A stretch of 64,000 nt of DNA from assembly GCF_019884785.1 (NCBI RefSeq), contig NZ_CP082326.1, positions 799,355 to 863,354 of the forward strand, given 5' to 3'. This DNA comes from Crassaminicella profunda. GTDB taxonomy: Bacteria; Bacillota; Clostridia; Peptostreptococcales; Thermotaleaceae. Every line of letters begins with the position of its first letter. Positions within the stretch are counted from its first letter, which is position 1. The position numbers were made by a program, and so were the translations under genes. The notes below the pieces were generated by a model. That model saw nothing but the letters and a program-made list of their open reading frames with translations, did not search any database and was not told the DNA's origin. Of the stretch, positions 28,381-37,754 are shown in pieces.

Positions 28381-30717
28381 ATGAGTAAATCGCTGTTTAT
28401 AACAGAAAAACCAAGTGTTGCATTAGAATTTGCAAAGGTACTAAATATAAAAGGGACAAAGAGTAATGGGTTTATAGAATCAGAAAAGGCAGTTGTTACT
28501 TGGTGTGTAGGGCATTTGGTGAATATGAGCTATCCTGAAAAGTATGATGAGAAACTCAAAAAGTGGAAATTAGAAGATTTACCTTTTTTACCAAAGGTAT
28601 ATAAATATGAAGTCATAAAAAGTGCAAAAAAACAATTTGATATTGTAAAAAGACAAATGAAACGAAAAGATATAGCTACTATCTACGTATGTACAGACTC
28701 TGGACGAGAGGGGGAGTATATTTATAGATTAGTAGATGAAATGGTTGGCGTGAAGAATAAAGTTAAAAAGCGGGTATGGATTGATTCACAAACGGAAGAA
28801 GAAATCAGAAAAGGTGTAAAAAATGCAAAACCATTATCTGAATACAATAAACTATCAGATGCAGCGTATTTAAGAGCAAAAGAAGATTATCTCATGGGGA
28901 TTAATTTTTCAAGATTATTGACACTTAGTTTCGGTAGAAAGATTAGTAATGACTTAGGGAAAAAATATGTAGTTATTGCAGTAGGAAGAGTTATGACTTG
29001 TGTACTCGGTATGATTGTAAAGAGAGAACGAGAAATTAGAGACTTTGTAAAGACTCCGTATTATAAGATCCTTTCTAAATTTCAGTTTCAGGAGTCTCTT
29101 GAATATGATGGTGAATGGAAAGCTATAGAGGGTTCAAATTACTATTTATCCAATTTATTATTTAAAGATATTGGTTTTAGAGAAAAAGAAAAAGCTGAAA
29201 AATTTATTGAAGAGCTAAAAATAAATAGTGAAATGGTTGCAACCATTGAAGAGGTAAAAAGAAAAAAGGAAAAGAAAAATCCACCCCTACTATACAATTT
29301 AGCTGAACTTCAAAATGAATGTTCTAAAAAGCTGAAATTAAGTCCAGATGAAACCCTAGAGATTGTGCAAGGACTATATGAAAAGAAAATGCTTACTTAT
29401 CCAAGGACAGATGCGAGGGTTTTATCAAAGGCTGTAGCAAAGGAAATTCATAAAAATATAAAAGGGCTTTTAAGTATGAATAAGGCTTGTAATTTAGATG
29501 GTAAAGATCAAGAAATTCATGCTTTTATTAAAAAAATAATAGAAGAAGGGCTTTATAAAAACTTAGAAAAAACAAAATATGTAAATGATAAGGCTATTAC
29601 GGATCACTATGCTATCATTCCTACAGGGCAAGGCCTTGCTAATTTTAATAGATTATCAGATTATGCTAAAGAAATATTTATACTAGTAGTAAGACGTTTT
29701 TTAGCAATCTTTTATCCTCAAGCAGTATTCAGTAAATTATCTATTACTACTAAAGTACAAACAGAACGTTTTTTTACATCCTCAAAGGTTTGTATAGAGG
29801 AAGGGTATTTAGAAATATTAAGTGATGGGAAAAAGGGAAAAGACGAAAAAGGAAGAAATGCAGAAACCCTTAAAAAATTAAAAAAGGGACAAGATGTAAA
29901 AATTCTTGATCTTTTAATAAAAGAAGGGGAAACCAGTCCACCGAAAAGATATAATTCAGGTTCTATGATTTTAGCCATGGAGAATGCAGGGAAGCTCATT
30001 GAAGATGAAGGACTTAGAGAGCAAATTAAGGGTAGTGGTATTGGAACGAGTGCTACAAGGGCTGAAATTCTTAAGAAACTGCAAAAAATTGGATATGTTA
30101 AGTTAAATAAGAAAACACAAATATTGACCCCAGCACAAATGGGAGAAATGATTTATGATGTGGTCAATCAATCTATTCGTTCACTCCTTAATCCAGCCCT
30201 TACGGCAAGCTGGGAAAAAGGATTAATGATGGTTGCCAATGGAGAAATCAATACGGATGAATATATGGAAAAATTAGAAGATTATATAAGAAAAAATACA
30301 CAAAAAGTATTGAGATTAAATAATCATGAAAATAACTCAAATACTTTTGCTACGATTCCAAGCAGCCAAGGAAAGACTGGACACTTTCACAAAAAAGGAA
30401 AATCTAAAATCAAAAAAGCATTAGGTTCTTGTATAGCTTGTGAAGATGGACAAATATTAGAAAATACGAAAGCTTTTTATTGTAGTAATTGGAGAGATGG
30501 ATGTAAGTTTACGGTTTGGAAAAATAGTCTTGAACTATATAGCCAAAAAGTAACACCTAAAATGATCAAAGAGCTTTTAGAAAAAGGAATCATGAAAGAT
30601 GTAGATATAGTTTTACCTCAAACCAATGAAAAATGCAAAGCATCTCTTGAATTTAGAAAAGGTAAAACAGGAACATTAGAATTGAAAAATGTAACCAGGA
30701 TTGAGATGAAGGAATAA
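28381..30717 (+). CDS. topB: DNA topoisomerase III (type IA)
   Basis: 778 residues from the ATG at 28381 (GGAG 7 bp upstream; an ATG at 28357 lacks a site). The TOPRIM domain reads TEKPSVALEFAKVLN with the metal motif TDSGREGEYIYRL. The active-site tyrosine is in MLTYPRTDARVLS, and the hinge motif is GTSATRAEILKKL. The C-terminus has a zinc-ribbon-like stretch (CIACEDGQ ... YCSNWRDGC). It relaxes negatively supercoiled or single-stranded DNA and decatenates. The length is slightly above E. coli TopB. The gene could belong to an integrated element, but flanking genes are chromosomal. Confidence 0.93.
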   Translation: MSKSLFITEKPSVALEFAKVLNIKGTKSNGFIESEKAVVTWCVGHLVNMSYPEKYDEKLKKWKLEDLPFLPKVYKYEVIKSAKKQFDIVKRQMKRKDIATIYVCTDSGREGEYIYRLVDEMVGVKNKVKKRVWIDSQTEEEIRKGVKNAKPLSEYNKLSDAAYLRAKEDYLMGINFSRLLTLSFGRKISNDLGKKYVVIAVGRVMTCVLGMIVKREREIRDFVKTPYYKILSKFQFQESLEYDGEWKAIEGSNYYLSNLLFKDIGFREKEKAEKFIEELKINSEMVATIEEVKRKKEKKNPPLLYNLAELQNECSKKLKLSPDETLEIVQGLYEKKMLTYPRTDARVLSKAVAKEIHKNIKGLLSMNKACNLDGKDQEIHAFIKKIIEEGLYKNLEKTKYVNDKAITDHYAIIPTGQGLANFNRLSDYAKEIFILVVRRFLAIFYPQAVFSKLSITTKVQTERFFTSSKVCIEEGYLEILSDGKKGKDEKGRNAETLKKLKKGQDVKILDLLIKEGETSPPKRYNSGSMILAMENAGKLIEDEGLREQIKGSGIGTSATRAEILKKLQKIGYVKLNKKTQILTPAQMGEMIYDVVNQSIRSLLNPALTASWEKGLMMVANGEINTDEYMEKLEDYIRKNTQKVLRLNNHENNSNTFATIPSSQGKTGHFHKKGKSKIKKALGSCIACEDGQILENTKAFYCSNWRDGCKFTVWKNSLELYSQKVTPKMIKELLEKGIMKDVDIVLPQTNEKCKASLEFRKGKTGTLELKNVTRIEMKE

Positions 30718-30744
30718 AAGCTGAAGGTAGAAAAAGAATATTTT

Positions 30745-30784
30745 AAAGAGTAGAAATGAATAAGTCATTTTGCTCTTTTTTTAT
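30745..30784 (+). terminator. Terminator of topB
   Basis: AAAGAG-tag-AAATGA, loop, TCATTTtgCTCTTT, then a T run. Confidence 0.7.
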
Positions 30785-31201
30785 TTGCTGTTTTAGTTAT
30801 GCAATATCTTATTAGGGTTGTAAGAATAAATGATTTTATTTACTTGCTATAGTAAGAATTTTCTTACAAAGGGTTAAAATGTTGTTTTTGAAGGTACAAC
30901 CTTGAAAAATGAAGAAAAATAGTTATAAAATGGGATTTGTGTGCATATATTCTTATAAAGGAGGGTGGCTATAGGGGATTTAGGTAGAGAATCAATAAAT
31001 TACTTCTGGATTAAAATGAAAAAATATGATATAATAAATGAAATTTATGCAATATTCTAATTTTTTTAAAAAAGTCCATTATATCACTTGAAATATTGGA
31101 AGGGTGTATTTTGTGATATAGTTGGCGAGCAAGGCATGCATAAAAGTAGCTTACTTTCAAATCAAAAAAGATGGAAGTAATATTAAGAGGGGAGGAAAAG
31201 T
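30785..31201. other. Long leader region of the NSS transporter, no gene seen
   Basis: 417 bp without a convincing coding frame. A short hairpin GTAAGAATTTTCTTAC lies near 30854-30870, a TATAAT box with a poor -35 near 31030, and a short hairpin AAGTAGCTTACTT near 31145. A 31-codon GTG frame at 30965 touches its own ribosome site and was not called. Confidence 0.5.
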
Positions 31202-32611
31202 ATGCAAAAAAGAGAAAACTGGGGCTCAAAGATTGGTTTCATAATGGCTGCAGCTGGTTCTGCAGTAGGGTTGGGGAATATATGGAAATTCCCATTTACC
31301 GCAGGTCAAAACGGTGGTGGTGCATTTGTTTTAGTTTATTTAATTTTTGTTGCACTCATAGGTTTCAGTGTTATGCTTACAGAATTTGCAGTAGGTAGAA
31401 GAAGACAATTAGCTGCTGTTGGAGCGTTCAAATCAGAGGATAAGCGTTGGACGTTTGCAGGAGTTTTAGGTGTTTTAAGTGGTTTTTTAATTATGGGATT
31501 TTATCCTGTTGTTGGAGGATGGGCTCTTGCGTATGTATTTAAAGTAATGGGAGGATTATTAAATAATCCTGCTGCTATTGGGGCTTCATTTGATGCATTT
31601 ATTACCAATGCTACCTCACCCCTTATGTGGATGGTATTATATCTTATTTTAAATGTAATCATCGTTGTAAAAGGTGTGTCTTCTGGAATTGAAAAAGCTG
31701 GAAAAATATTAATGCCATTATTATTTGGTATTTTAATTGTTATTGCAATTAAAGGATTAACATTACCTGGCGCAATGGCTGGTATGGAGTTTTTGTTTAA
31801 ACCTGATTTTAGTAAGGTTGATGGAAGTGTCATACTTGCAGCTTTAGGTCAGGCGTTTTTCTCATTATCATTAGGTATGGGATGTATGATTACTTATGGT
31901 TCATACCTCTCTAAGAAAGAAAATCTTGTACAAAATGCAGCTATCGTTACTTCAATGGATACAGCTGTAGCATTATTAGCAGGGATTGCAATGTTTCCAG
32001 CTATGTTTGCCTTTGGTATAGAGCCAGCTGCAGGACCTGGATTAGTTTTTGTTGTTGTACCTACTTTATTTGCAGAGATGGGAGCTATGGGACCCATGTT
32101 TGCAGTTCTATTCTTTATCGCTCTTACAGTAGCTGCGTTAACATCTTCTGTTTCATTATTAGAAGTTGTTGTTGCATTCTTAATTGATGAAAAGAAATTT
32201 ACTAGAAAGAAAGCAGTACTTTCTTCAGCAACAGTGATGGCATTACTTTGTATCTTAGCTTCTTTATCATTAGGAGGCGTAGGACCTACATTGTTTGGAA
32301 AAGGTGCATTTGATGTATTTGATTTATTAACAGATAAAATTTTCTTGGCAATCGGTGGAATGCTATTATGTATTTTCGCAGGTTGGAGATTAAAAAAAGA
32401 AGATTTATATGGTGAAATTACAAACAATGGTACAATGGATTTCCCATTGTTTGGAATGTGGTATCCATTGGTTAAATATGTTATTCCCATTACAATTTTT
32501 TTGGTAGCAGCAAATGGGATTCGTCAAGGATTTGAAAGTGGTTCTGGTCCGATTATGCTAGTTGGAATAGGAATTATTGCAATCTTTGCGGCTATATCTA
32601 AAAAGCTTTAA
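31202..32611 (+). CDS. Sodium-dependent NSS-family transporter
   Basis: 469 residues, sodium:neurotransmitter symporter fold. The first helix carries the family signature GSAVGLGNIWKFPFTAGQNGGG (residues about 19-40), which holds the Na+ and substrate sites; about 12 helices follow. Bacterial members import amino acids such as tryptophan, tyrosine or branched-chain amino acids; the substrate here is not known. It is a single-gene unit with its own terminator. Confidence 0.92.
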   Translation: MQKRENWGSKIGFIMAAAGSAVGLGNIWKFPFTAGQNGGGAFVLVYLIFVALIGFSVMLTEFAVGRRRQLAAVGAFKSEDKRWTFAGVLGVLSGFLIMGFYPVVGGWALAYVFKVMGGLLNNPAAIGASFDAFITNATSPLMWMVLYLILNVIIVVKGVSSGIEKAGKILMPLLFGILIVIAIKGLTLPGAMAGMEFLFKPDFSKVDGSVILAALGQAFFSLSLGMGCMITYGSYLSKKENLVQNAAIVTSMDTAVALLAGIAMFPAMFAFGIEPAAGPGLVFVVVPTLFAEMGAMGPMFAVLFFIALTVAALTSSVSLLEVVVAFLIDEKKFTRKKAVLSSATVMALLCILASLSLGGVGPTLFGKGAFDVFDLLTDKIFLAIGGMLLCIFAGWRLKKEDLYGEITNNGTMDFPLFGMWYPLVKYVIPITIFLVAANGIRQGFESGSGPIMLVGIGIIAIFAAISKKL

Positions 32612-32626
32612 AATAGGTAATAATAT

Positions 32627-32664
32627 AAAAACAGCTTAAGACAATCATGTTTTAAGCTGTTTTG
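32627..32664 (+). terminator. Terminator of the NSS transporter gene
   Basis: AAAACAGCTTAA, 11-nt loop, TTAAGCTGTTTT, then TGTATATTTT. Confidence 0.85.
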
Positions 32665-32761
32665 TATATTTTAGTACATACTTTATGTTAGTAGACAAGA
32701 GAAAAAGTAAATTTTAGAATATCCTATCGATCTATAAAGTTTTCAAAAATAAATATTGATA

Positions 32762-32790
32762 TTGACATTTTAATATAAAAATGTTAAAAT
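32762..32790 (+). promoter_or_regulatory. Promoter of the orphan cobalamin riboswitch
   Basis: Consensus TTGACA (32762-32767), a 17-bp spacer and TAAAAT (32785-32790). Transcription would begin near 32797, just before the aptamer. Confidence 0.8.
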
Positions 32791-32804
32791 TTTATCATAA
32801 GTTA

Positions 32805-33020
32805 ATAAGCACAAAGCTTTAGGTACCATTTTGGTATAATAGGGAAGTACGGTGAGAACCCGTCACAGCCCCCGCTACTGTAAGTGATGACGAAACCTCA
32901 TAATTGCCACTGTGAGAATGGGAAGGCAGAGGGAGTAGGTTGATTCATAAGTCAGGAGACCTGCCTATAGTGTAAGTTATTACCTTCGGTGGGAAGGAGA
33001 GGCGTTTGTTTATATTAAGC
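32805..33020 (+). promoter_or_regulatory. Cobalamin (B12) riboswitch without a downstream gene
   Basis: Class hallmarks in order: TAATAGGGAA (about 32838), GGTGAGAACCCGTCACAGCCCCCGC around 32852-32876, CTACTGTAA and the B12 box AAGTCAGGAGACCTGCC (32949-32965). The expression-platform region TACCTTCGGTGGGAAGG follows. The aptamer looks intact. It is followed by an intrinsic terminator at 33023 and by a gene on the opposite strand. The next plus-strand gene is 1.5 kb away and has its own promoter. Confidence 0.93.
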
Positions 33021-33022
33021 TA

Positions 33023-33056
33023 ATAAACCCTGTCTTCTGACAGGGTTTTATTATAT
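33023..33056 (+). terminator. Terminator of the cobalamin riboswitch
   Basis: AAACCCTGTC-ttct-GACAGGGTTTT, flanked by pairing TAAT/ATTA and followed by TATATTTCTT. It is the natural off-state terminator of the riboswitch. Confidence 0.88.
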
Positions 33057-33133
33057 TTCTTAAAGAAAATCTATCTGCTATCTTTTTAAAAAGGTCTAGT
33101 TAGATTTTTCAAAAATTTTTCCTCTAATTTTAA

Positions 33134-33163
33134 GATCTCTCAATAATGGGAGATTATTTTTTT
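33134..33163 (+). terminator. Second plus-strand terminator after the riboswitch
   Basis: ATCTCTC-aataat-GGGAGAT followed by TATTTTTTT on the plus strand. It would stop any read-through of the riboswitch before it runs antisense into the CAP gene. Confidence 0.6.
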
Positions 33164-33977
33164 ATCTACCTACAAACATTTGTGTATACATCTTTCCATA
33201 TTTACCTCCATCTTTGATACCGATGCCAATATGGGTGAAGTCAGGGTTTAAAATATTTTTTCGATGTCCTTCTGAATTCATAAGAGAAGTATGTGCATTT
33301 TGAACAGAAGGATTTCCCGCTATATTCTCACCTGCAGTAAGGTACTTAATCCCAAATTGTTTTAACATATCAAAGGGACTGCCATAAGTAGGAGAATTGT
33401 GACTAAAATAATTGTTATCAATCATATCTTGAGATTTTAATCTAGCTACATTCACGATTGATATATCAATTGTTAATGGTTTTAAACCGTTTTTAGTTCG
33501 CTCTCCGTTTAGAAGCTTAAGCATTTCTTGTTCATCAGCAGTAAGTCTTGACGTATTTTCTTCTTGTTTATCTTGTGCAGTTTGGTTAGGTTGATCTGAT
33601 GGAGTAGTTGTTTTAGGACCTTCTACTTGTGGTTTGCAATCAGAAGGATTTACGCAACCAACTTTTCCATCTTCTGTTTGTACTACGTACTGATCTCCCA
33701 GTTGCCCAACAACGTCATAAACATTCCCTTTAGGGAGCTTTTGAATTTCAGGAGAATTTGCACTTTGTCCTGAACGACAGGAAGTATTGTCTTTTGTAAT
33801 TTGAATCTTTTCTACATCACCTTTTTCAAAAATAGATGAAGTCATAGGTTTATTGTTTTCGGGCATTTCGTTTTGATACATTTCATTTTCAGGTAGTGGG
33901 GTTGGTTTTTGTTGTGGAGCGGTACAGCCAGAGAATAATAAAACACATAAAGTTAGTATAGATAATATTTTTTTCAT
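33162..33977 (-). CDS. CAP/SCP-domain lipoprotein
   Basis: 271 residues from the ATG at 33977, which has GAGGTG 6 bp upstream. It has a lipoprotein signal with lipobox LFSGC (Cys about 17). A variable linker rich in P, N and Q is followed by an SH3-like segment (about 50-110, GQSANSPEIQKLPKGNVYDV). The C-terminal ~130 residues are a CAP domain (MLKLLNGERTKNGLKPL, NYFSHNSPTYGSPFDML, GENIAGN, HRKNILNPDFTHIGIG), as in YkwD and spore-coat-associated proteins. It is probably surface or spore associated. Confidence 0.87.
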   Translation of the reverse strand: MKKILSILTLCVLLFSGCTAPQQKPTPLPENEMYQNEMPENNKPMTSSIFEKGDVEKIQITKDNTSCRSGQSANSPEIQKLPKGNVYDVVGQLGDQYVVQTEDGKVGCVNPSDCKPQVEGPKTTTPSDQPNQTAQDKQEENTSRLTADEQEMLKLLNGERTKNGLKPLTIDISIVNVARLKSQDMIDNNYFSHNSPTYGSPFDMLKQFGIKYLTAGENIAGNPSVQNAHTSLMNSEGHRKNILNPDFTHIGIGIKDGGKYGKMYTQMFVGR

Positions 33978-34147
33978 ATTCATCACCTCAATAATATTAT
34001 TACCTATATTGCCAAAATCATTTATGTTATAAAATGCCATAAGATATAATTATTGAGAAAAAAGATAAAGATTATAAAAAATAATCTTATAGCCATGTAT
34101 AAATATCATGAATTTGGAAAAAATGTAAATGGAAACAAATCCATTTC

Positions 34148-34240
34148 ATTTAAAAGTCTATTGACTTTTAAATACACCTTATTCCCACCCACAACTCATT
34201 ATAAGAAAAGAGTAAGTTTTTGCTTACTCTTTTCTTGTTT
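34148..34240. terminator. Two strong hairpins in the CAP-azgA intergenic region
   Basis: ATTTAAAAGTC-tatt-GACTTTTAAAT (34148-34173) and AAGAAAAGAGTAAG-tttttg-CTTACTCTTTTCTT (34203-34236), both perfect and the second with flanking A and T runs on both sides. They look like intrinsic terminators, but no gene ends here on either strand. A 76-codon frame over this stretch was judged non-coding. Confidence 0.6.
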
Positions 34241-34337
34241 GTATTCAATTTTACCAATAAAAAGGGATGTCAATTATTATTAAGAATCCTTAGTAAAATA
34301 ATAAGTAATTAAAATGAATGGGTATATGTTTTGATAG

Positions 34338-34459
34338 AAAAGTAGGTTTTGGATAAAGTTCGTGTTTACATCTGAGAACCTACTTTTTCCATATGAAAAA
34401 GATGCAAATTACTATACCTTATAAATAAAACACGAACATTTAAAAAGATTCCGAAATTA
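34338..34459 (+). promoter_or_regulatory. Inverted-repeat element upstream of the purine permease (possible PurR boxes)
   Basis: GTTCGTGTTT (34358-34367) and AAACACGAAC (34428-34437) are perfect inverted copies. Both resemble the Bacillus PurR box (AWWWCCGAACWWT), and a third partial copy, ATTCCGAAATT, is at 34448-34458. The first copy lies in the loop of a perfect hairpin, AAAAGTAGGTT (34338-34348) with AACCTACTTTT (34377-34387), so an RNA pseudoknot is also possible. Purine-responsive control fits the genes that follow. Confidence 0.5.
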
Positions 34460-34462
34460 ATG

Positions 34463-34491
34463 TTGACATTTATTTTATATAGTACTAAAAT
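34463..34491 (+). promoter_or_regulatory. Promoter of the purine permease-adenine deaminase operon
   Basis: TTGACA (34463-34468), a 17-bp spacer and TAAAAT (34486-34491), 41 bp before the ATG at 34533. Confidence 0.8.
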
Positions 34492-34532
34492 ATGAAATAT
34501 ATTCGATTTTTTTACAACTAGGAGGAGAAAAA

Positions 34533-35858
34533 ATGGCAGAAATAGTAGAACAAGAATTGAAACAGGGTAAATTAGAGCGAATATTTAAATTGAAAGAACG
34601 GCATACAGATATACGAACGGAAGTAACAGCTGGATTAACAACTTTTATGACAATGGCATATATCTTAATTGTTCAGCCAAGTTTTATGAAAGCTGCGGGT
34701 ATGGATGTTGGAGCAGTTACAGTTGTAACAGCTTTATTATCAGGTATATTTACATTGTTTATGGCCTTTTATACAAACTTACCTTTTGCCTTAGCACCTG
34801 CAATGGGAAGTAATGCATTTTTTGCTTTCACATTAGTAGCTGGTGGATTAGTTACTTGGCAGCAAGGTTTAGGAATGGTATTTATTTCAGGTATTATATT
34901 TTTATTACTTACTTTTTTAGGGTTACGTGAAGTGATTGTTAAATTGATTCCTAAAAACATAAAGCTTGCTATTGGTGCGGCTGTTGGTTTTTTTGTTGTA
35001 CTGATTGGTTTTAAAAGTGCAAAATTTATGCTAATTACGGATGGATCTATAAAAATGGGTAATTTAGCTGATCCCACTACAAAACTTGCTTTAATAGGTT
35101 TAGCCATAGCCGTTACCCTTATGGCCAATAAAGTAAAAGGAGCACTATTATGGGCAATGATAGGAACAACCATTATTGGTATTCCTATGGGAATTACAAA
35201 GGTTCCTAGCAGCTTAATGTCTTTACCACCTTCTATTGCACCTATTGCTTTTAAGCTTGATGTTTTAGGTGCACTGAAGTGGAGTTTCTTTCCTTTAATG
35301 TTTACATTCTTTGTAGGTGATTTTTTTTCTACCTTAGGAACGCTTTTAGGAGTATCTGCAAAAGCAGGATTATTAGATGAAGAAGGAAATCTTCCAAATA
35401 TAGATAAACCTTTTTTAGTAGACGCAATCGCTACAGTAGTAGGGGCATTATTTGGATCAACAGTTGTTACAACCTATATTGAATCAGCTGCAGGTGCAGA
35501 AGAAGGAGGACGTACAGGTTTAACAGGGGTAGCCACTGGGATATGTTTTTTATTAACTTTATTTTTTACACCTATTGCAGGAATGATTCCAGGAGCAGCT
35601 ACAGCACCAGCATTGATTCTTATTGGATTATTAATGTTATCTGGTATGAAGGACATTGATTTTTCTGAGTTCACTGAAGCTTTTCCAGCTTTTGCAACAG
35701 TTATTTTTACAGCTTATACATCAAGTATTTCAAATGGTATTAGTATAGGAATCATTTCTTATGCATTTGTTAAACTTGTTTCAGGAAAAGCAAAAGAATT
35801 ACATGTGGGAATCTATATACTATGTATTCCATTAATTTTTTACTTCATGATTATGTAA
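34533..35858 (+). CDS. NCS2 purine permease (AzgA/PbuG type)
   Basis: 441-residue membrane protein of the adenine/guanine/hypoxanthine permease branch: FKLKERHTDIRTEVTAGLTTFMTMAYIL near the N-terminus, PFALAPAMGSNAFFAFT, then TTYIESAAGAEEGGRTGLTGV, which carries the substrate-site glutamate. About 13-14 hydrophobic segments. It stands 53 bp before adenine deaminase, so adenine or hypoxanthine is the probable substrate. Confidence 0.92.
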   Translation: MAEIVEQELKQGKLERIFKLKERHTDIRTEVTAGLTTFMTMAYILIVQPSFMKAAGMDVGAVTVVTALLSGIFTLFMAFYTNLPFALAPAMGSNAFFAFTLVAGGLVTWQQGLGMVFISGIIFLLLTFLGLREVIVKLIPKNIKLAIGAAVGFFVVLIGFKSAKFMLITDGSIKMGNLADPTTKLALIGLAIAVTLMANKVKGALLWAMIGTTIIGIPMGITKVPSSLMSLPPSIAPIAFKLDVLGALKWSFFPLMFTFFVGDFFSTLGTLLGVSAKAGLLDEEGNLPNIDKPFLVDAIATVVGALFGSTVVTTYIESAAGAEEGGRTGLTGVATGICFLLTLFFTPIAGMIPGAATAPALILIGLLMLSGMKDIDFSEFTEAFPAFATVIFTAYTSSISNGISIGIISYAFVKLVSGKAKELHVGIYILCIPLIFYFMIM

Positions 35859-35910
35859 TATTCATAAGGCTGAAAGGAATTAATTTTATAGATAAGGGAG
35901 CGAAAAGACG

Positions 35911-37701
35911 ATGCAACTTTTACCGAAAGACAAAAAAGGTTTAATTGAATCAGCTGTTGGGAAAAGAGTATGTGATTTGGTTATTGAGAATGCTCAAATT
36001 GTAAATGTATTTACAGGAGAAATATATAAAGGGAATGTGGGTATATACGATGGATTTATTGCTCACATACAGAGTGATCCTGATCATTTAAACCGGGAAG
36101 AGGCAGCATTAGTGGGTAAAAAATATTATGATGCCAAAGGAGAATATCTAATCCCTGGTTTTGTAGATGCACATATACATATTGAAAGTACCATGATGAC
36201 ACCAAGAAATTTTGCTAAGGCTGTCATCCCTCACGGTACGACAACGGTTGTAACAGATCCTCATGAAATTGCAAATGTATGTGGTATAGAGGCTGTAGAA
36301 TATATGCATGAATCAAGCAAAGATATTCCAATGCGTCAATATATATTAGCCCCTTCATGTGTTCCTGCAGTTCCAGGTAAAGAAAATGCTGGAGCAGTTT
36401 TTATGGATAAAGAGATAAAAGAATTATTAGAAATGGATAGAGTGATCGGATTAGCAGAAGTAATGGATTATCTAGGGGTAATCAATAATGATAAAAGAAT
36501 GGTAGATATACTAGATTGCGTAGAGCAAAAAAATTTATTTATGCAAGGACATGCTCCTTTTGTAAGTGGTAGAGAGTTATCAGCTTATCTTTGTGCAGGT
36601 CCTAATAGTGATCATGAGAGTAGAATAGGTCAAGAAGCAAGGGATAAAATGCGTGCAGGAATGTATGTGGATGCAAGAGAAAGCTCTATTTCAAAAAATG
36701 TAGAGGAGATTATAAAAAATATTAAAGACTTTAGATACTTAAACTATTTAACCTTTTGTACAGATGATAGAGAACCAGAAGATATTTTAGAGAGTGGACA
36801 TATGAATGATGTGGTTAGAAAAGCTATAGGGTGTGGAATGCATCCAATAGATGCAATTAGAAGCGCAACATTAAATGTGGCTAAGGAAATAGGTGTGAAA
36901 AATTTAGGTGCAATTGCTCCAGGGTATGTGGCTGATTTGGTGATCATAAATTCTTTAGAAGATTTAATTCCTACAGCCGTATTTTTTGAAGGGACTTTGG
37001 TAGCTGAAAAGGGAGAATTAAAAGTTGAAGTAGAAGATAAGGATTTTAATATTGAAGATAAAAATACAGTATTTATAGACAACTTAAAAGTAGAAGATTT
37101 TAGAATGAAAGCACCCATAGAGAATGGAAAAATAAAGACAAACATCATTAAGTATCAAGAACTTAATTTTTCTACAACAGATTTTGTGGTTGAAGAATTA
37201 CCAGTAAAGAATGGCTATATTGATTTATCTCATGATCCAGATTTGAAATTTGTAATAGTAATTAATAGGCATAAAGGGCATAATACGAAGGGATATGGTA
37301 TTGTACGCAATTTTGGTACACAGGTTGGAACTGTGGGTAGTACAGTTTCACATGATTGTCATAATTTAACGATTGTTTATGATACGCCAGAGAATGGATA
37401 TATAGTTGCTAAGGATTTAATTGAAATAGGTGGAGGACTGAGTTGTGCAAAGAATGATGAAAGGATAGAACATTTAGCATTACCAATAGGAGGATTAATT
37501 TCTAAGAAACCATGTAAGGTATTAGCCAAAGAGTCTACTAAAATGAAAGATGCTTTAAGAGGTTTAGGACTAACAGAAATAGAAAATCCTCTTCTTCGTA
37601 TCGCAACTCTTGCATTGCCTGTAATTCCTAATGCTAAAATGTCAGACTTAGGTATGATCGATGTACTAACGCAAGAGGTTGTAGACTTATTTAATGAGTA
37701 A
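35911..37701 (+). CDS. ade: Adenine deaminase
   Basis: 596-residue amidohydrolase that converts adenine to hypoxanthine and ammonia. Metal-site motifs: GFVDAHIHIESTMMTP (about 78-93), TDPHEIANVCG (about 117-127), then the HAPFVSGREL region. The C-terminal adenine-deaminase-specific domain is present (VGSTVSHDCHNLTIVY, IGGGLSCAKN). The length equals the Bacillus Ade family. It forms an operon with the permease upstream; Fhs follows after 53 bp. Confidence 0.95.
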   Translation: MQLLPKDKKGLIESAVGKRVCDLVIENAQIVNVFTGEIYKGNVGIYDGFIAHIQSDPDHLNREEAALVGKKYYDAKGEYLIPGFVDAHIHIESTMMTPRNFAKAVIPHGTTTVVTDPHEIANVCGIEAVEYMHESSKDIPMRQYILAPSCVPAVPGKENAGAVFMDKEIKELLEMDRVIGLAEVMDYLGVINNDKRMVDILDCVEQKNLFMQGHAPFVSGRELSAYLCAGPNSDHESRIGQEARDKMRAGMYVDARESSISKNVEEIIKNIKDFRYLNYLTFCTDDREPEDILESGHMNDVVRKAIGCGMHPIDAIRSATLNVAKEIGVKNLGAIAPGYVADLVIINSLEDLIPTAVFFEGTLVAEKGELKVEVEDKDFNIEDKNTVFIDNLKVEDFRMKAPIENGKIKTNIIKYQELNFSTTDFVVEELPVKNGYIDLSHDPDLKFVIVINRHKGHNTKGYGIVRNFGTQVGTVGSTVSHDCHNLTIVYDTPENGYIVAKDLIEIGGGLSCAKNDERIEHLALPIGGLISKKPCKVLAKESTKMKDALRGLGLTEIENPLLRIATLALPVIPNAKMSDLGMIDVLTQEVVDLFNE

Positions 37702-37754
37702 ATGTAATTAAAATATGATACAATTTAATAAGTATATTTTATGGAGGTGCCTAT

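Noticed and set aside
30965-31060. 31-codon GTG frame with a GGAGG directly before it
   Set aside because: The start touches the ribosome site with no spacing and the peptide shows no recognisable feature.
34053-34283. 76-codon open frame between the CAP gene and the purine permease
   Set aside because: It runs across two perfect hairpins, lacks a ribosome site and has a composition unlike the surrounding proteins.
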